61,241 nucleotides of DNA from contig JBBRAY010000020.1 in NCBI GenBank assembly GCA_038206355.1, forward strand, positions 1 to 61,241, given 5' to 3'. The DNA comes from JAPLDB01 sp038206355. GTDB lineage: Bacteria > Bacteroidota > Bacteroidia > AKYH767-A > 2013-40CM-41-45. Each line of letters begins with the position of its first letter. Within the stretch, counting starts at the first letter, position 1. The notes beneath the pieces are model-generated. The model was given only the letters and a program-made list of their open reading frames with translations, was not told the origin of the DNA and searched no databases. Below, piece after piece: positions 8,366-17,840 of this stretch. The position numbers were made by a program, and so were the translations under genes.

Positions 8366-9820
8366 TTATTTCTTAAAGCTCTTTGTTCTGTTCTTCGAAC
8401 CGAAACCTACCGGACTTCCTACACGAACCATTGCGCATCGGAAACCAATATCGTCAGTAGATTGTGTTTCATCCATAAATCTTCTGGTGCCCGGGCTCAT
8501 CCAGTAAGCACGGTCCTTCCATGAACCGCCTTTGTAAACGCGTGCATGGTCATTGATCAGACTTGACAATGAGTACTGGTATTGGATTTCAGCTTCATCA
8601 CCGTCGATGTATGAAATATTATCTGCCCTGTTGTAGTTTCTGCGCGGAGCTGCTTCTTCTTCGGTTACACTTCTTTGTGTAATTCTTCCCAAAGAATCTT
8701 TTTCAGCAATTGATCCTTCCTCATCCCTTACTTGTGTCTGGTAAACGTTACCACGAAATGCATTGAAGTCACCATTGTCTTCCATTGATAACGGACGATA
8801 AACATCCATCACCCACTCACTAACGTTACCGGCCATGCAATACAAACCAAAATCATTCGGCCAGTAAGAAACTACAGGTGCCGGACGGTCAGCAGCATCA
8901 TTCAGATATCCTGCTGTTCCCATCATATCACCTCGCCCTCGTTTATAGTTGGCAAGCATTTGCCCTTTATTGCGCTCTTCTTTATTACGTATCACGTGAC
9001 CTGTCCATGGATATAACCTGCGATCAGTTACGCGTTCATATATTGTATTTCCAATTTGAGAAAGTGCTGCATATTCCCATTCTGCTTCAGTCGGCAGGCG
9101 GTAACGTGGCAAAAGAATTCCGTCTTCCATGCGCACTTTTCGTGTTCCGTTACTACCTGAGTTTGGATTCAGGTCAACGAGATCACTTTTTACAAGGCCT
9201 TCGTACTGGCTGGCGAGGTAAGAATCAGTATTAAAATTATCTTCATTGATCTGATTCGGGTTTATCCGCAGGATACCTTCACGAATCATGATCTGCTCGT
9301 TTACGCGGTCAGTTCTCCATGCACAAAAATCATTTGCCTGAAGCCAGTTTACACCAACTACAGGATACTGCTGATAAGCAGGATGACGAAGGTATAATTC
9401 AACCATCGGCTCATTGTATTCCAACTGATGACGCCATACCAATGTATCAGGCAATGCTTTTTTATAAACTTCAGGATAATCAGCACCAAAAACGCGGGTG
9501 ATCCAGTAAAGATATTCCAGGTAATGTACGTTGGCGATTTCCGTTTCATCCATATAAAATGAACTCACTGACATTCGCCTTGGGATATTGTTCCAGTCCT
9601 GTGTTACTTCCTGTTCGGTGCGGCCCATGGTAAAAGTACCTCCTTCAATAAGCACCAGTCCGGGACCGGTTTCCTGTTCATCGTATGGTACTACTTCATA
9701 TCCGCCATTCTTCGGATCATTATAATTCCACCCTGTGACAGATGATTTTTCTTTTCCGCAGGAAGAAAATAAAATCATTGCCGTGGACAATGCGAAGCAA
9801 TTGATCAGAATTTTTTTCAT
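8366..9820 (-). CDS. gldJ: T9SS/gliding-motility lipoprotein GldJ
   Basis: A 484-aa lipoprotein: the signal peptide ends in a lipobox-like LFSSC (Cys about residue 21). A formylglycine-generating-enzyme-like (SUMF1) domain follows, starting at LVLIEGGTFTMG and ending with YKGGSWKDRAYW...GFRCAMVR. The segments NNIPRRMSVSSFYMDETEIA and PAPRRNYNRADNI-like text fit GldJ better than its paralogue GldK. GldJ is an outer-membrane-associated T9SS component needed for secretion and gliding. Adjacency to porU and porV matches the gldJ-porU-porV synteny I recall from Flavobacterium johnsoniae, which supports the call. Here the gene points away from porU, with a PorP/SprF gene in between. GldK remains the alternative. 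Confidence 0.75.
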   Translation of the reverse strand: MKKILINCFALSTAMILFSSCGKEKSSVTGWNYNDPKNGGYEVVPYDEQETGPGLVLIEGGTFTMGRTEQEVTQDWNNIPRRMSVSSFYMDETEIANVHYLEYLYWITRVFGADYPEVYKKALPDTLVWRHQLEYNEPMVELYLRHPAYQQYPVVGVNWLQANDFCAWRTDRVNEQIMIREGILRINPNQINEDNFNTDSYLASQYEGLVKSDLVDLNPNSGSNGTRKVRMEDGILLPRYRLPTEAEWEYAALSQIGNTIYERVTDRRLYPWTGHVIRNKEERNKGQMLANYKRGRGDMMGTAGYLNDAADRPAPVVSYWPNDFGLYCMAGNVSEWVMDVYRPLSMEDNGDFNAFRGNVYQTQVRDEEGSIAEKDSLGRITQRSVTEEEAAPRRNYNRADNISYIDGDEAEIQYQYSLSSLINDHARVYKGGSWKDRAYWMSPGTRRFMDETQSTDDIGFRCAMVRVGSPVGFGSKNRTKSFKK

Positions 9821-9899
9821 TGAATTATCAGTTGTTTTATCTCGTTAACGTGAGCCAAATATATTTTATTTTATCGGGGGGCAAAAAAAAATTTCGTGC

Positions 9900-10859
9900 T
9901 TAAAATGACGGGCATTTTACCGCGCGGAAACGTTTCTTTTTCGGATGGCACGGAAACTGAATTCCCATGCTCACTTCATGAGATCCTGCAGATGCATTTG
10001 CCAGCTTCGATACAGTGATGTCATAGCTGTAGCCGAATTTGAAAATGCCCTGTTGTATTCCGATCAGTGCAATAAATGAATCGCGGTTACGGTACCACAA
10101 CCCTCCAACGAGTGGCGGTTTGGCAATGTATACTCCGAGATTAATTTGCTGAAAGTCCCTTTGAAGCTGATACAATACATTGGGTGAAATATAAGTTTCC
10201 TCATTCCTTCTTGATGACAAAGGAATAATCGCCCCTGCATGTCCTGTAATTTTCATCGGAAGTTTGCTGCCCGGCGCCGGACGGATGAATGACTCTTCCG
10301 GCTCTGTGAGGTGATTGACAGCTACGCCACCGTATATTTTTGCAGAATAAAGAAGTAGTCCCGCAGAGAAATCTGTAAAGCTTTTTGTGGTCGGCGGCCT
10401 TACTTCTGTGGTCGGATAAATAAATCCATAACGCGGATCAATCATATCTCCAAAAGTAAGTTTGTCCCAGTCTACTTTGCGTTGCTTGTATGTTGCCTGA
10501 AATCCGGCACGGATTGAAAACTCCCTGTTAATATTCAACTGGTATGAATAAAATCCGCTTACGTCTGTAGTATTAAGTGTTCCCTCGCCGGCATTATCAG
10601 TAAGTACTAAAATTCCCAGTCCGCTGTTGAGTGCATTGATCTGTCCGTCAAATGATGCTGAGGTAGTGATAAATGTTCCGGTAAGCGCCGGCCACTGGTT
10701 ACGGTAATTCAGGCACAGCCGTGGACAATGCACAGAGCCCGCAAACGCCGGATTCAGGTAAAGTGGATTTGCATAAAACTGAGTGAACTCAGGATCCTGC
10801 GCTCCGGCCTGTAATGAGGCGAATAATAAAATGAAAACCTTTACAATATTTCTCTTCAT
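9900..10859 (-). CDS. PorP/SprF family T9SS outer-membrane protein
   Basis: A 319-aa protein with a signal peptide (cleavage after about residue 20, ..SLQAGAQ). The family start DPEFTQFYANPLYLNPAFAG is followed by NYRNQWPAL and a series of amphipathic strands ending near the C-terminus, as in PorP/SprF beta-barrels. The family links the periplasmic T9SS ring or particular cargo to the outer membrane, and genomes often carry many paralogues beside large adhesins. Here it sits 79 bp upstream of gldJ on the same strand, so the two may be co-transcribed. A TAACCTTTGG sequence about 90 bp upstream of the start (minus strand) resembles a -7 box with one extra base. Confidence 0.85.
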   Translation of the reverse strand: MKRNIVKVFILLFASLQAGAQDPEFTQFYANPLYLNPAFAGSVHCPRLCLNYRNQWPALTGTFITTSASFDGQINALNSGLGILVLTDNAGEGTLNTTDVSGFYSYQLNINREFSIRAGFQATYKQRKVDWDKLTFGDMIDPRYGFIYPTTEVRPPTTKSFTDFSAGLLLYSAKIYGGVAVNHLTEPEESFIRPAPGSKLPMKITGHAGAIIPLSSRRNEETYISPNVLYQLQRDFQQINLGVYIAKPPLVGGLWYRNRDSFIALIGIQQGIFKFGYSYDITVSKLANASAGSHEVSMGIQFPCHPKKKRFRAVKCPSF

Positions 10860-11082
10860 GACTCTAAATCCTTCAAGAATTTCAAATAGTACGTTTTAGA
10901 ATATACATAGTTACGTAAGCAGCTTTAGTGCAACCTATCCCAAAGGTTAGAATTGTAAGGTTTTCGGTATTTTTTGTTCAGGCATTTCGGGCTGCAAACG
11001 GTAAGGCGAAAAAAGTGATTGCTAAATTAGAAAATAATTTAATGCAAAACCCGTTTTGACTATTTTGTGTTTAAATCATTTT

Positions 11083-11208
11083 ATGCAAATTAAACCAAAA
11101 CAGCATGTGTTTGCCCGCTATAACGGGATCAAAGGAGGCATTTGGGGGATGCTATTCCCTGATCATAATAAAATGATCATAGAAACAGATTGCACCGATG
11201 AAAAATAA
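11083..11208 (+). CDS. possible 41-aa small protein
   Basis: An uninterrupted ATG-to-TAA frame encodes 41 aa, beginning MQIKPKQHVFARYNGIKG and ending ETDCTDEK. It has a short hydrophobic middle (GGIWGMLF) and mixed charges. It has no recognised homologue, no clear signal peptide and no strong promoter. It is included only because the region is long and otherwise empty. A chance frame is the most likely alternative. Confidence 0.2.
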   Translation: MQIKPKQHVFARYNGIKGGIWGMLFPDHNKMIIETDCTDEK

Positions 11209-11286
11209 ATATCTGCCGGCCTTGTTAATCGTCAAACACACCCTTCCTGAAACTATTTTTCCTTCTTTATTGTTAATTGAATCACT

Positions 11287-11294
11287 TACCTTTG
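11287..11294 (+). promoter_or_regulatory. candidate -7 box of porU
   Basis: TACCTTTG matches the Bacteroidota -7 consensus TAnnTTTG exactly, about 94 bp before the porU ATG. A well-spaced TTTG -33 box is not evident. Confidence 0.5.
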
Positions 11295-11387
11295 GATGTT
11301 AAACCTGTTAAAAACATTTTACCGTTTTTTTAAAATAAAAATTCTGTTCCTCCGTTTGGGGGCATACCATCTATTGAACCACCATCA

Positions 11388-14300
11388 ATGAGAAAAATTC
11401 TTATCAGCATTATTACAACTTTTGTTGTTATGCAAGCCACCGGACAGACTCCGGCTTTGCACCGCCGTCTCGACTGGAAATCACCCATCGAAATTTCGCT
11501 TAGCGAAACTGAAAAAACAAAATCACTCTATTTCACGGGGGCATCTTATGATGATAACAATATTCCTGTTTTCAGAGAAACAATAGCACTGGAAGGAAAT
11601 GTTCAGACAGCATCAGTGACGATTGAAAATGCTGTTTATGAAAAACTGGATGAATCCGATCTTGCGCCACCACAGGCAATAGCCAGGATGGAGACCGCAG
11701 CAAAAGTTGAGGTCGGTTTTAGAAAAAAGAAATCTTATGCATGTGTTTCAGTTCCTGCCGTGAGAAAATCGGCTACCGGCCAGCTGGAAAAATTAATCTC
11801 TTTTGATATCAGCATCAGTCCGGCTTCATACAGGAGCAGCAATCCCGATCAGTCTGCAAGAACGTATTCTCAGTCCTCAGTACTTGCATCAGGAGAATGG
11901 TTTAAAATAGGTGTCACCCAAAACGGAATTCATAAAATTACTTACCAGCAGTTAAAGAATATGGGTATTGGTGTGGATCAGATAGATCCGCGCAACCTGA
12001 GGATATACGGAAACGGCGCCGGTCAGCTGTCATTCCTCAACAGTACCCCAAGGTATGATGACCTCAAAGAAAATGCAATTTATGTTGAAGGCGAATCTGA
12101 CGGACATTTTGATCAGAATGATTATATACTTTTTTACGGACAGAAACAGGTTACCTGGAAATACAATACTGCAACGTCAACATACAACCATTCGGTAAAT
12201 GAATACTCTGATACGACCTATTACTTTATCAGTACATCCCTTCCTTCAGGAAAGCGTATTCAGTCCAGAGCGTCCTCATCATCAACAGCAACGCATATCA
12301 TCAACTCATTTGATGAATATGATTTTCATGAGGCTGACCTTTACAATTTCTTAAAATCCGGCCGCGGATGGTATGGAGAAGTATTCGACTTACAGCATAC
12401 GCAACAATCTTTCGAATTCCGGATTCCTAACCTGTTGTGTTCGTCTGCCGATCCGATGAAATTTACTTCAGCCATAGTGGGTAGATCCTTCTCTGACGAG
12501 GGTCATTTTAACCTCTACGGAAACGGACAACTTGTTGATTCAAAAACAACTGCCGTAACCAATAATTCAGTTACGGCAGATTATGCCAAAATAAATACAC
12601 TTCAGGGTATCCTTATAAATTGCCCTGAGTCATTCACGGTAAAGATGAGTTTTTCTTCTTCTGATCAGTCGGCCACCGGATGGCTTGATTATATTGAGAT
12701 CAACGGAAGACGCAAACTTGATTTTTCCGGCTCAGGTGACCAGATGATTTTCCGGGATTCCCGCTCTTCCGGCTCAGGCAATATCGGCAGTTTTGAAATT
12801 TCCAATGCTGTTTCAACGACCAGAATATGGGATGTCACAGATCCGGTTAACGTTATTCAACAAATGACAAGTCAGGGTACCGGCTCTTTTGTTTATCCAA
12901 CTGATATCATCAGAGAGTACATTGCTTTTAATGGCAGTTCATTTCTGACACCGGTTAACTTCGGAAGAGTTGGAAACCAGAACCTCCATGCCATGCAGCA
13001 GGCACAAATGATTATTGTAACCAGTCCGAAGTTTTTATCCGAAGCACTCCGGTTAGGTGAGTTTCACAGATCGCACGACGGATACAATGTAAACGTTGCC
13101 ACTACCACACAAATATTTAATGAGTTCTCATCAGGATCACAGGATGTATGTGCCATCCGTGATTTCATCAAAATGTTTTTCGACCGCTCTACTTCTCCTG
13201 CCGACCTGCCACGCTTTGCGCTGTTGTTTGGAGATGCATCTTACGATAATAAATACCGTCTCTCCAACAACACCAATTATGTAACTTCATACCAATCGGA
13301 ATCTTCGCTCAACCAGACTACCACCTATATCAGTGATGATTTTTTCGGGTTGATGGATGAAAGTGAAGGTATCTGGTCGCCGTGGGGATCTGCCGAACTG
13401 ATGGATGTCAGCATTGGACGATTGCCAATTAAATCAACTGTAGAAGCAACGGCAATGGTGAATAAAATTATCGCCTATTCTACTCCGATTGCATCCGATA
13501 ATGCGGCTGAATCAAACCTTGGCGACTGGAGAAATATCGTTGCATTTGTAGGCGATGATCAGGACAACAATACACACTTCTCCCAATCAGAAACGTTGGC
13601 AAATAATGTAAAGACAAATTATCCCGTTTATAACATTGACAAAATATACCTGGATGCATACAAGCAAGTTTCAACTCCCGGTGGTCAACGGTATCCTGAT
13701 GCCCGAAGCGCCTTGGTGAACCGCGTTCAACGGGGTGCATTGCTGATGACTTACATCGGTCATGGTGGAGAAGTTGGTTGGGCGCATGAACGCGTATTGG
13801 AAAATGAAGACATCAACGGATGGACAAACATTAAACACATGCCTGCATTTCTTACGGCAACGTGTGAATTCAGCAGGCCTGATGATCCGGGAAGAACATC
13901 AGCAGGAGAACTCGTTATGCTAAATCCGAATGGCGGAGGTATCTGCCTATTTACAACTACCCGACTGGCATTTTCAGGATCGAATTTCAGTCTGGCACAA
14001 CGCTTCTACGATCATTTTTTTGAACCCATCAATGGTATCATGCCTACCTGTGGTGAAGTTTTCGAACAAACCAAAATTGATTACAACGACCGTTACACGC
14101 GCAACTTTGTATTACTCGGTGATCCGGCTGTGCGCCTGGCATATCCAAAGTATGATATTGCAACCAACACCATAAATTCACATGCACTAAGTCTGAATTC
14201 TGACACACTTCGTGCGTTAAGCAAGATCACGATAACCGGTGAAGTGAAGGACAGAAACGGGGTGAAAATGACGGGCTTCAATGGCATTGTGTATCCGACC

Positions 14301-15248
14301 ATTTTTGACAAGTCAGTGGTTTATTCAACACTCGGAAATGATTATATGGCCGCTGATGGAGGTAACTCATATGCTGCCCCATTCAATTTGCAAAAAAATA
14401 TTCTTTATAAAGGCAAAGCACAGGTACACAATGGCGATTTCTCATTTACGTTTGTTGTTCCGAAAGACATCTCATATTTGTACGGAAACGGAAAGATCAG
14501 CTATTACGCACATAACGGACAGAGTGATGCCAACGGTTACAGCAAGGATATTGTGGTGGGCGGTCTCAATCCGAATGCCGGCCTTGACAATACCGGCCCG
14601 CAGGTAAAACTTTACCTGAACGATGACCTGTTTGTTTTCGGCGGCCTTACTGATGAAAACCCAGTATTATATGCAGAAGTAAGCGACTCCAACGGAATCA
14701 ATACTGCGGGAACAGGAATCGGGCATGACATTACTTCAACGATTGACAATGACAATGGAAAAATTTCTATTCTGAATGATTATTATGAATCCGACCTTGA
14801 CAGCTACCAGTCGGGAAAGGTGCGGTTCCCTTATTCAAGTCTTGCATCGGGAAGACATATACTTACTTTTAAAGTTTGGGATGTGTACAATAATTCCAGT
14901 GAAGCAAGAACAGAATTTATTGTTGCCGAAACTGCCCAGCTTGCACTTGAACATGTACTGAACTATCCAAATCCATTTACTACGCATACTACTTTTATGT
15001 TTGAGCACAACCGCCCGTATCAACAGTTGAGTGCACAGGTTCAGATATTCACTGTGAGTGGAAAATTGATCAAGACCCTGAACCGGGTTGTTACAACAGA
15101 AGGTTACAGAAGCAATGATATTGAATGGGATGGCCTGGATGATTATGGCGATCGCATTGGTCGGGGAGTTTATATTTATAAGCTAAAAGTGAAGGATTTC
15201 AATGGTTCTTCTTCAGAAAAATTCGAGAAACTGGTAATTCTTCGATAG
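11388..15248 (+). CDS. porU: T9SS sortase PorU (C25 peptidase family)
   Basis: A 1286-aa secreted protein, the cysteine-protease-like sortase. At the outer membrane it removes the C-terminal signal of T9SS cargo and attaches cargo to anionic lipopolysaccharide. A signal peptide (residues 1-20, ends ATGQ) precedes a long beta-rich N-terminal region. The gingipain-like C25 domain carries the catalytic pair: His792 in MTYIGHGGEVGW and Cys826 in FLTATCEFSRPDDPG. The C-terminal 90 residues form a sorting-domain-like module (LNYPNPFTTHTTF ... GRGVYIYKLKVKD). It is followed after 55 bp by porV, its known partner, and lies next to gldJ, so the whole cluster is T9SS machinery. Both catalytic residues are present, so it should be active. 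Confidence 0.93.
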   Translation: MRKILISIITTFVVMQATGQTPALHRRLDWKSPIEISLSETEKTKSLYFTGASYDDNNIPVFRETIALEGNVQTASVTIENAVYEKLDESDLAPPQAIARMETAAKVEVGFRKKKSYACVSVPAVRKSATGQLEKLISFDISISPASYRSSNPDQSARTYSQSSVLASGEWFKIGVTQNGIHKITYQQLKNMGIGVDQIDPRNLRIYGNGAGQLSFLNSTPRYDDLKENAIYVEGESDGHFDQNDYILFYGQKQVTWKYNTATSTYNHSVNEYSDTTYYFISTSLPSGKRIQSRASSSSTATHIINSFDEYDFHEADLYNFLKSGRGWYGEVFDLQHTQQSFEFRIPNLLCSSADPMKFTSAIVGRSFSDEGHFNLYGNGQLVDSKTTAVTNNSVTADYAKINTLQGILINCPESFTVKMSFSSSDQSATGWLDYIEINGRRKLDFSGSGDQMIFRDSRSSGSGNIGSFEISNAVSTTRIWDVTDPVNVIQQMTSQGTGSFVYPTDIIREYIAFNGSSFLTPVNFGRVGNQNLHAMQQAQMIIVTSPKFLSEALRLGEFHRSHDGYNVNVATTTQIFNEFSSGSQDVCAIRDFIKMFFDRSTSPADLPRFALLFGDASYDNKYRLSNNTNYVTSYQSESSLNQTTTYISDDFFGLMDESEGIWSPWGSAELMDVSIGRLPIKSTVEATAMVNKIIAYSTPIASDNAAESNLGDWRNIVAFVGDDQDNNTHFSQSETLANNVKTNYPVYNIDKIYLDAYKQVSTPGGQRYPDARSALVNRVQRGALLMTYIGHGGEVGWAHERVLENEDINGWTNIKHMPAFLTATCEFSRPDDPGRTSAGELVMLNPNGGGICLFTTTRLAFSGSNFSLAQRFYDHFFEPINGIMPTCGEVFEQTKIDYNDRYTRNFVLLGDPAVRLAYPKYDIATNTINSHALSLNSDTLRALSKITITGEVKDRNGVKMTGFNGIVYPTIFDKSVVYSTLGNDYMAADGGNSYAAPFNLQKNILYKGKAQVHNGDFSFTFVVPKDISYLYGNGKISYYAHNGQSDANGYSKDIVVGGLNPNAGLDNTGPQVKLYLNDDLFVFGGLTDENPVLYAEVSDSNGINTAGTGIGHDITSTIDNDNGKISILNDYYESDLDSYQSGKVRFPYSSLASGRHILTFKVWDVYNNSSEARTEFIVAETAQLALEHVLNYPNPFTTHTTFMFEHNRPYQQLSAQVQIFTVSGKLIKTLNRVVTTEGYRSNDIEWDGLDDYGDRIGRGVYIYKLKVKDFNGSSSEKFEKLVILR

Positions 15249-15276
15249 CAGTGTGAACATATTATTTTTACAAACG

Positions 15277-15284
15277 TATATTTG
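15277..15284 (+). promoter_or_regulatory. candidate -7 box of porV
   Basis: TATATTTG fits TAnnTTTG in the short porU-porV gap, 20 bp before the porV ATG. It suggests porV can be transcribed apart from porU. A matching -33 element is weak. Confidence 0.45.
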
Positions 15285-15303
15285 CCATCCTTTTACAAAA
15301 AAA

Positions 15304-16542
15304 ATGAATTTTAAAACGAAAAAAATAGTTTGTCTGGCCGCGTTCATCGCTTTTATCAGTCAGTCTTTTGCCCAGGGCATTAATACAAAAAGTCGTGATG
15401 AATTGCTGGGACAGATCAATACCATTACAACTGCGGTTCCATTCCTGCTCATCGCTCCTGATGCACGTGCCGGCGGAATGGGAGATTATGGTGTTGCCAC
15501 TTCGCCTGATGCAGCAAGTACACACTGGAATCCGGCCAAACTTGCATTTGCCGATAAGCAAATCGGAGTTTCAATTTCCTATACACCCTGGCTCCGAGCA
15601 CTTGTGAATGACATTAATCTGGGACACGTTTCTGTTTATGGAAAATTACCAAAAGACCAGGCCTTTGCATTCTCTATGTTATACTTCTCTCTGGGAAGCA
15701 TTGATTTTACAAATGAAAACGCTGAGAAATATGATGAATTCAATCCAAAAGAATATGCTTTTGACGTAAGTTATTCACGTAAACTGGGTGAAAAACTATC
15801 AGGCGGAGTTTCCTTCCGTTACATTTACTCAAACCTCACCGGACATACCGCCCTTGCAGGAGGAGTAACCACCAAGCCCGGACAAACTGTTGCAGCTGAT
15901 CTTTCTGCTTTCTATCGTACCGATCTTGAACTCGGAGGTAAAAAATCTCAACTTGGTATCGGACTTAATATTTCTAACATCGGTGGTAAAATTTCCTACT
16001 CGTCAACAGCATCAAAAGATTTTATCCCGATGAATTTCCGTATCGGAACAAATCTGAAAATGGATCTTGACCAGTATAACTCAATATCATTCGGTGTTGA
16101 TTTCAATAAATTACTTGTCCCTACACCACCCGTTTACGCAACCGATTCATCAGGAAATTACGTGTATGATACTGACGGAAACCGTGTTGTCCAATATGGT
16201 AAAGACCCGACTAACATTTCCGTTCCATCAGCGATATTCTCCAGTTGGGGAGACGCTCCTGCCGGTTTTTCAGAAGAGCTGAATGAGTTTACGTACAGCG
16301 TAGGTGCTGAATACTGGTACGACAAACAATTTGCAATTCGTGCAGGATATTTCAATGAAGCACAAACAAAAGGTAACCGTAAATTTTTTACACTTGGTGC
16401 CGGCCTCAGATACAATGTATTCGGTCTTGATTTTGCTTACCTGATTCCTACGACTCAGCGCAATCCGCTTGAAAATACGCTTCGGTTTACTTTGACTTTC
16501 AATATTGACGGTTTAAAATCGGACAAAAAATCTGACGATTAA
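15304..16542 (+). CDS. porV: T9SS outer-membrane shuttle protein PorV (LptO)
   Basis: A 412-aa FadL-like outer-membrane barrel. A signal peptide (..ISQSFAQ, about residues 1-20) is followed by AVPFLLIAPDARAGGMGDYG and ASTHWNPAKLAF, the characteristic N-terminal hatch region of PorV. The C-terminus ends on an amphipathic strand and a charged tail. PorV carries cargo from the SprA/Sov translocon to PorU. The ATG at 15304 is chosen because the frame upstream of it (from 15253) would precede the signal peptide with unrelated residues. It pairs with porU and is closed by a hairpin at 16563. Confidence 0.93.
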   Translation: MNFKTKKIVCLAAFIAFISQSFAQGINTKSRDELLGQINTITTAVPFLLIAPDARAGGMGDYGVATSPDAASTHWNPAKLAFADKQIGVSISYTPWLRALVNDINLGHVSVYGKLPKDQAFAFSMLYFSLGSIDFTNENAEKYDEFNPKEYAFDVSYSRKLGEKLSGGVSFRYIYSNLTGHTALAGGVTTKPGQTVAADLSAFYRTDLELGGKKSQLGIGLNISNIGGKISYSSTASKDFIPMNFRIGTNLKMDLDQYNSISFGVDFNKLLVPTPPVYATDSSGNYVYDTDGNRVVQYGKDPTNISVPSAIFSSWGDAPAGFSEELNEFTYSVGAEYWYDKQFAIRAGYFNEAQTKGNRKFFTLGAGLRYNVFGLDFAYLIPTTQRNPLENTLRFTLTFNIDGLKSDKKSDD

Positions 16543-16562
16543 TAATCAATTAAATAATTTCG

Positions 16563-16592
16563 AAAAGCGGGTGTATGTGCATCCGCTTTTTT
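16563..16592 (+). terminator. intrinsic terminator after porV
   Basis: An 11-bp stem AAAAGCGGGTG / CATCCGCTTTT (one G-T pair) with a 6-base loop and a T run. It lies only 15 bases before the ispF start, so ispF must use a promoter overlapping the hairpin or read-through. Confidence 0.75.
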
Positions 16593-16606
16593 ATTTTTAT
16601 CGCAGC

Positions 16607-17089
16607 ATGCAAAAAATAAAAATTGGCTTCGGCTTTGATGTACATCAGCTTACAAAGGGAAAAGATTTCCTGCTGGGAGGAATAAAGATTGACCATGACA
16701 AAGGCGGCGTGGGCCACAGTGATGCCGATGTAATGATACATGCGATCTGTGATGCCTTACTTGGTGCTGCCAATCTGGGTGATATCGGAAAACATTTTCC
16801 TGATACATCTGCAGAATTTAAAAATATTGACAGTAAAATTTTATTGAAGCGCGTGACAGAATTGCTTGCCCAAAATAATTTTTCGATTGGAAACGTAGAT
16901 GTAACGCTGTGTCTGGAAAAACCAAAAATCGCACCTTACATTCCTGAGATGCAGTCCACGCTTGCCGGGGTAATGAATATATCAACAGAAGATATTTCCA
17001 TCAAAGCCACTACAACAGAAAAACTTGGATATGTGGGAAGAGAAGAAGGTGTGAGCTGTTATGCGGTGGCGCTGATTGAAAAGGGCTGA
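16607..17089 (+). CDS. ispF: 2-C-methyl-D-erythritol 2,4-cyclodiphosphate synthase
   Basis: A 160-aa enzyme of the non-mevalonate isoprenoid pathway. It begins MQKIKIGFGFDVHQL, where the Asp and His of FDVHQL bind zinc. GHSDADVMIHAICDALLGA holds the second His and the CDP-ME binding segment, and GDIGKHFPDT is conserved. The ATG at 16607 gives the family's normal length; twelve extra upstream codons overlap the porV terminator. The polyprenyl synthase at 24318 uses the pathway's products. The stop codon directly abuts the stop of convergent tdk, with no base between them. Confidence 0.95.
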   Translation: MQKIKIGFGFDVHQLTKGKDFLLGGIKIDHDKGGVGHSDADVMIHAICDALLGAANLGDIGKHFPDTSAEFKNIDSKILLKRVTELLAQNNFSIGNVDVTLCLEKPKIAPYIPEMQSTLAGVMNISTEDISIKATTTEKLGYVGREEGVSCYAVALIEKG

Positions 17090-17677
17090 CTACTTTTTTG
17101 CATTTTTCATTTCTGTGTTATAACATGTTCTGCATAAAGGGATATAACTTTCCTGTTCTCCCAGCATAATCCGTGACTGATTATTTACGGTACGGTGAGA
17201 GATATGGGCGAGGTTTCCACAATTCATGCAGATGGCATGCACTTTCGTTACAAATTCAGCGAGGGCAAGGAGCTGCGGCAACGGGCCGAAAGGCTTTCCA
17301 AGAAAATCCATGTCAAGCCCTGCAACGATAACACGCAATCCGCGATTGGCAAGGGTTTCACAGACAGCCGGAAGTTCATCATCAAAGAACTGCGCTTCAT
17401 CCACGCCAACCACTTCCACATCACCGGTAAGTAAAAGGATCTGTGAAGCTGAGTCCACAGGTGTTGAATGTATAAAATTGGAATCGTGGGAAACCACGTT
17501 GGCCTCATCATAGCGCGTGTCAAGTTTCGGTTTAAAAATCTCCACCTTCATTTTGGCGATACGGGCACGTTTCAGCCGCCTGATCAGTTCTTCTGTTTTA
17601 CCGGAAAACATGGATCCGCAGATCACTTCAACCCAGCCGCGCCTGGGGGTTTCTAAATTGGGATGTTCGAGGAACAC
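17090..17677 (-). CDS. tdk: thymidine kinase
   Basis: A 195-aa type II thymidine kinase of nucleotide salvage. It has the P-loop GSMFSGKT at residues 21-28, VVGVDEAQFFD (Walker B-like, with the catalytic Glu), VIVAGLDMDFLGKPFGP (the lid/substrate segment) and two Cys pairs (CMNCG, CRTC) of the structural zinc site. The start is a GTG at 17677, since no ATG lies upstream before a stop and the sequence from MFLEHPN resembles other Bacteroidota Tdk N-termini. It is convergent with ispF with zero spacing. Confidence 0.92.
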   Translation of the reverse strand: MFLEHPNLETPRRGWVEVICGSMFSGKTEELIRRLKRARIAKMKVEIFKPKLDTRYDEANVVSHDSNFIHSTPVDSASQILLLTGDVEVVGVDEAQFFDDELPAVCETLANRGLRVIVAGLDMDFLGKPFGPLPQLLALAEFVTKVHAICMNCGNLAHISHRTVNNQSRIMLGEQESYIPLCRTCYNTEMKNAKK

Positions 17678-17688
17678 TTCGTGTAGTA

Positions 17689-17714
17689 GATTAGTTGATT
17701 AGTTGATTAGTTGA
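17689..17714. repeat. 8-bp tandem repeat (GATTAGTT) x3
   Basis: Three perfect copies of GATTAGTT lie 11 bases upstream of the tdk start codon, followed by a looser GATTAG copy. It is a simple repeat that could change length by slippage, though it lies outside the reading frame. Confidence 0.8.
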
Positions 17715-17840
17715 AAGGTTGATTAGGAACAGCCGGTCCGACGTTAGAATCGTATTCTATTACTAATGGCGAATAACTTTTCGGCATGCAAAAATAAAAT
17801 AAAAGCTTAACCGTTATCTTTACATAAAAATTAAAGGTCT

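Larger units (their letters stand above)
10860..11387. other. divergent intergenic region between porP and porU
   Basis: This 528-bp AT-rich region separates the minus-strand porP/gldJ pair from porU-porV. It contains a plausible porU -7 box at 11287-11294, a small open frame at 11083-11208 listed separately, and a TGATCAT/ATGATCA inverted repeat at 11160-11179. No tRNA-like or clear riboswitch structure was recognised. Confidence 0.6.

Noticed and set aside
11160..11179. TGATCAT/ATGATCA hairpin as a terminator
   Set aside because: The stem is short and AT-rich and no T run follows.
17468..17702. plus-strand frames antisense to tdk
   Set aside because: Explained as shadows of tdk, whose P-loop and zinc Cys are clear.
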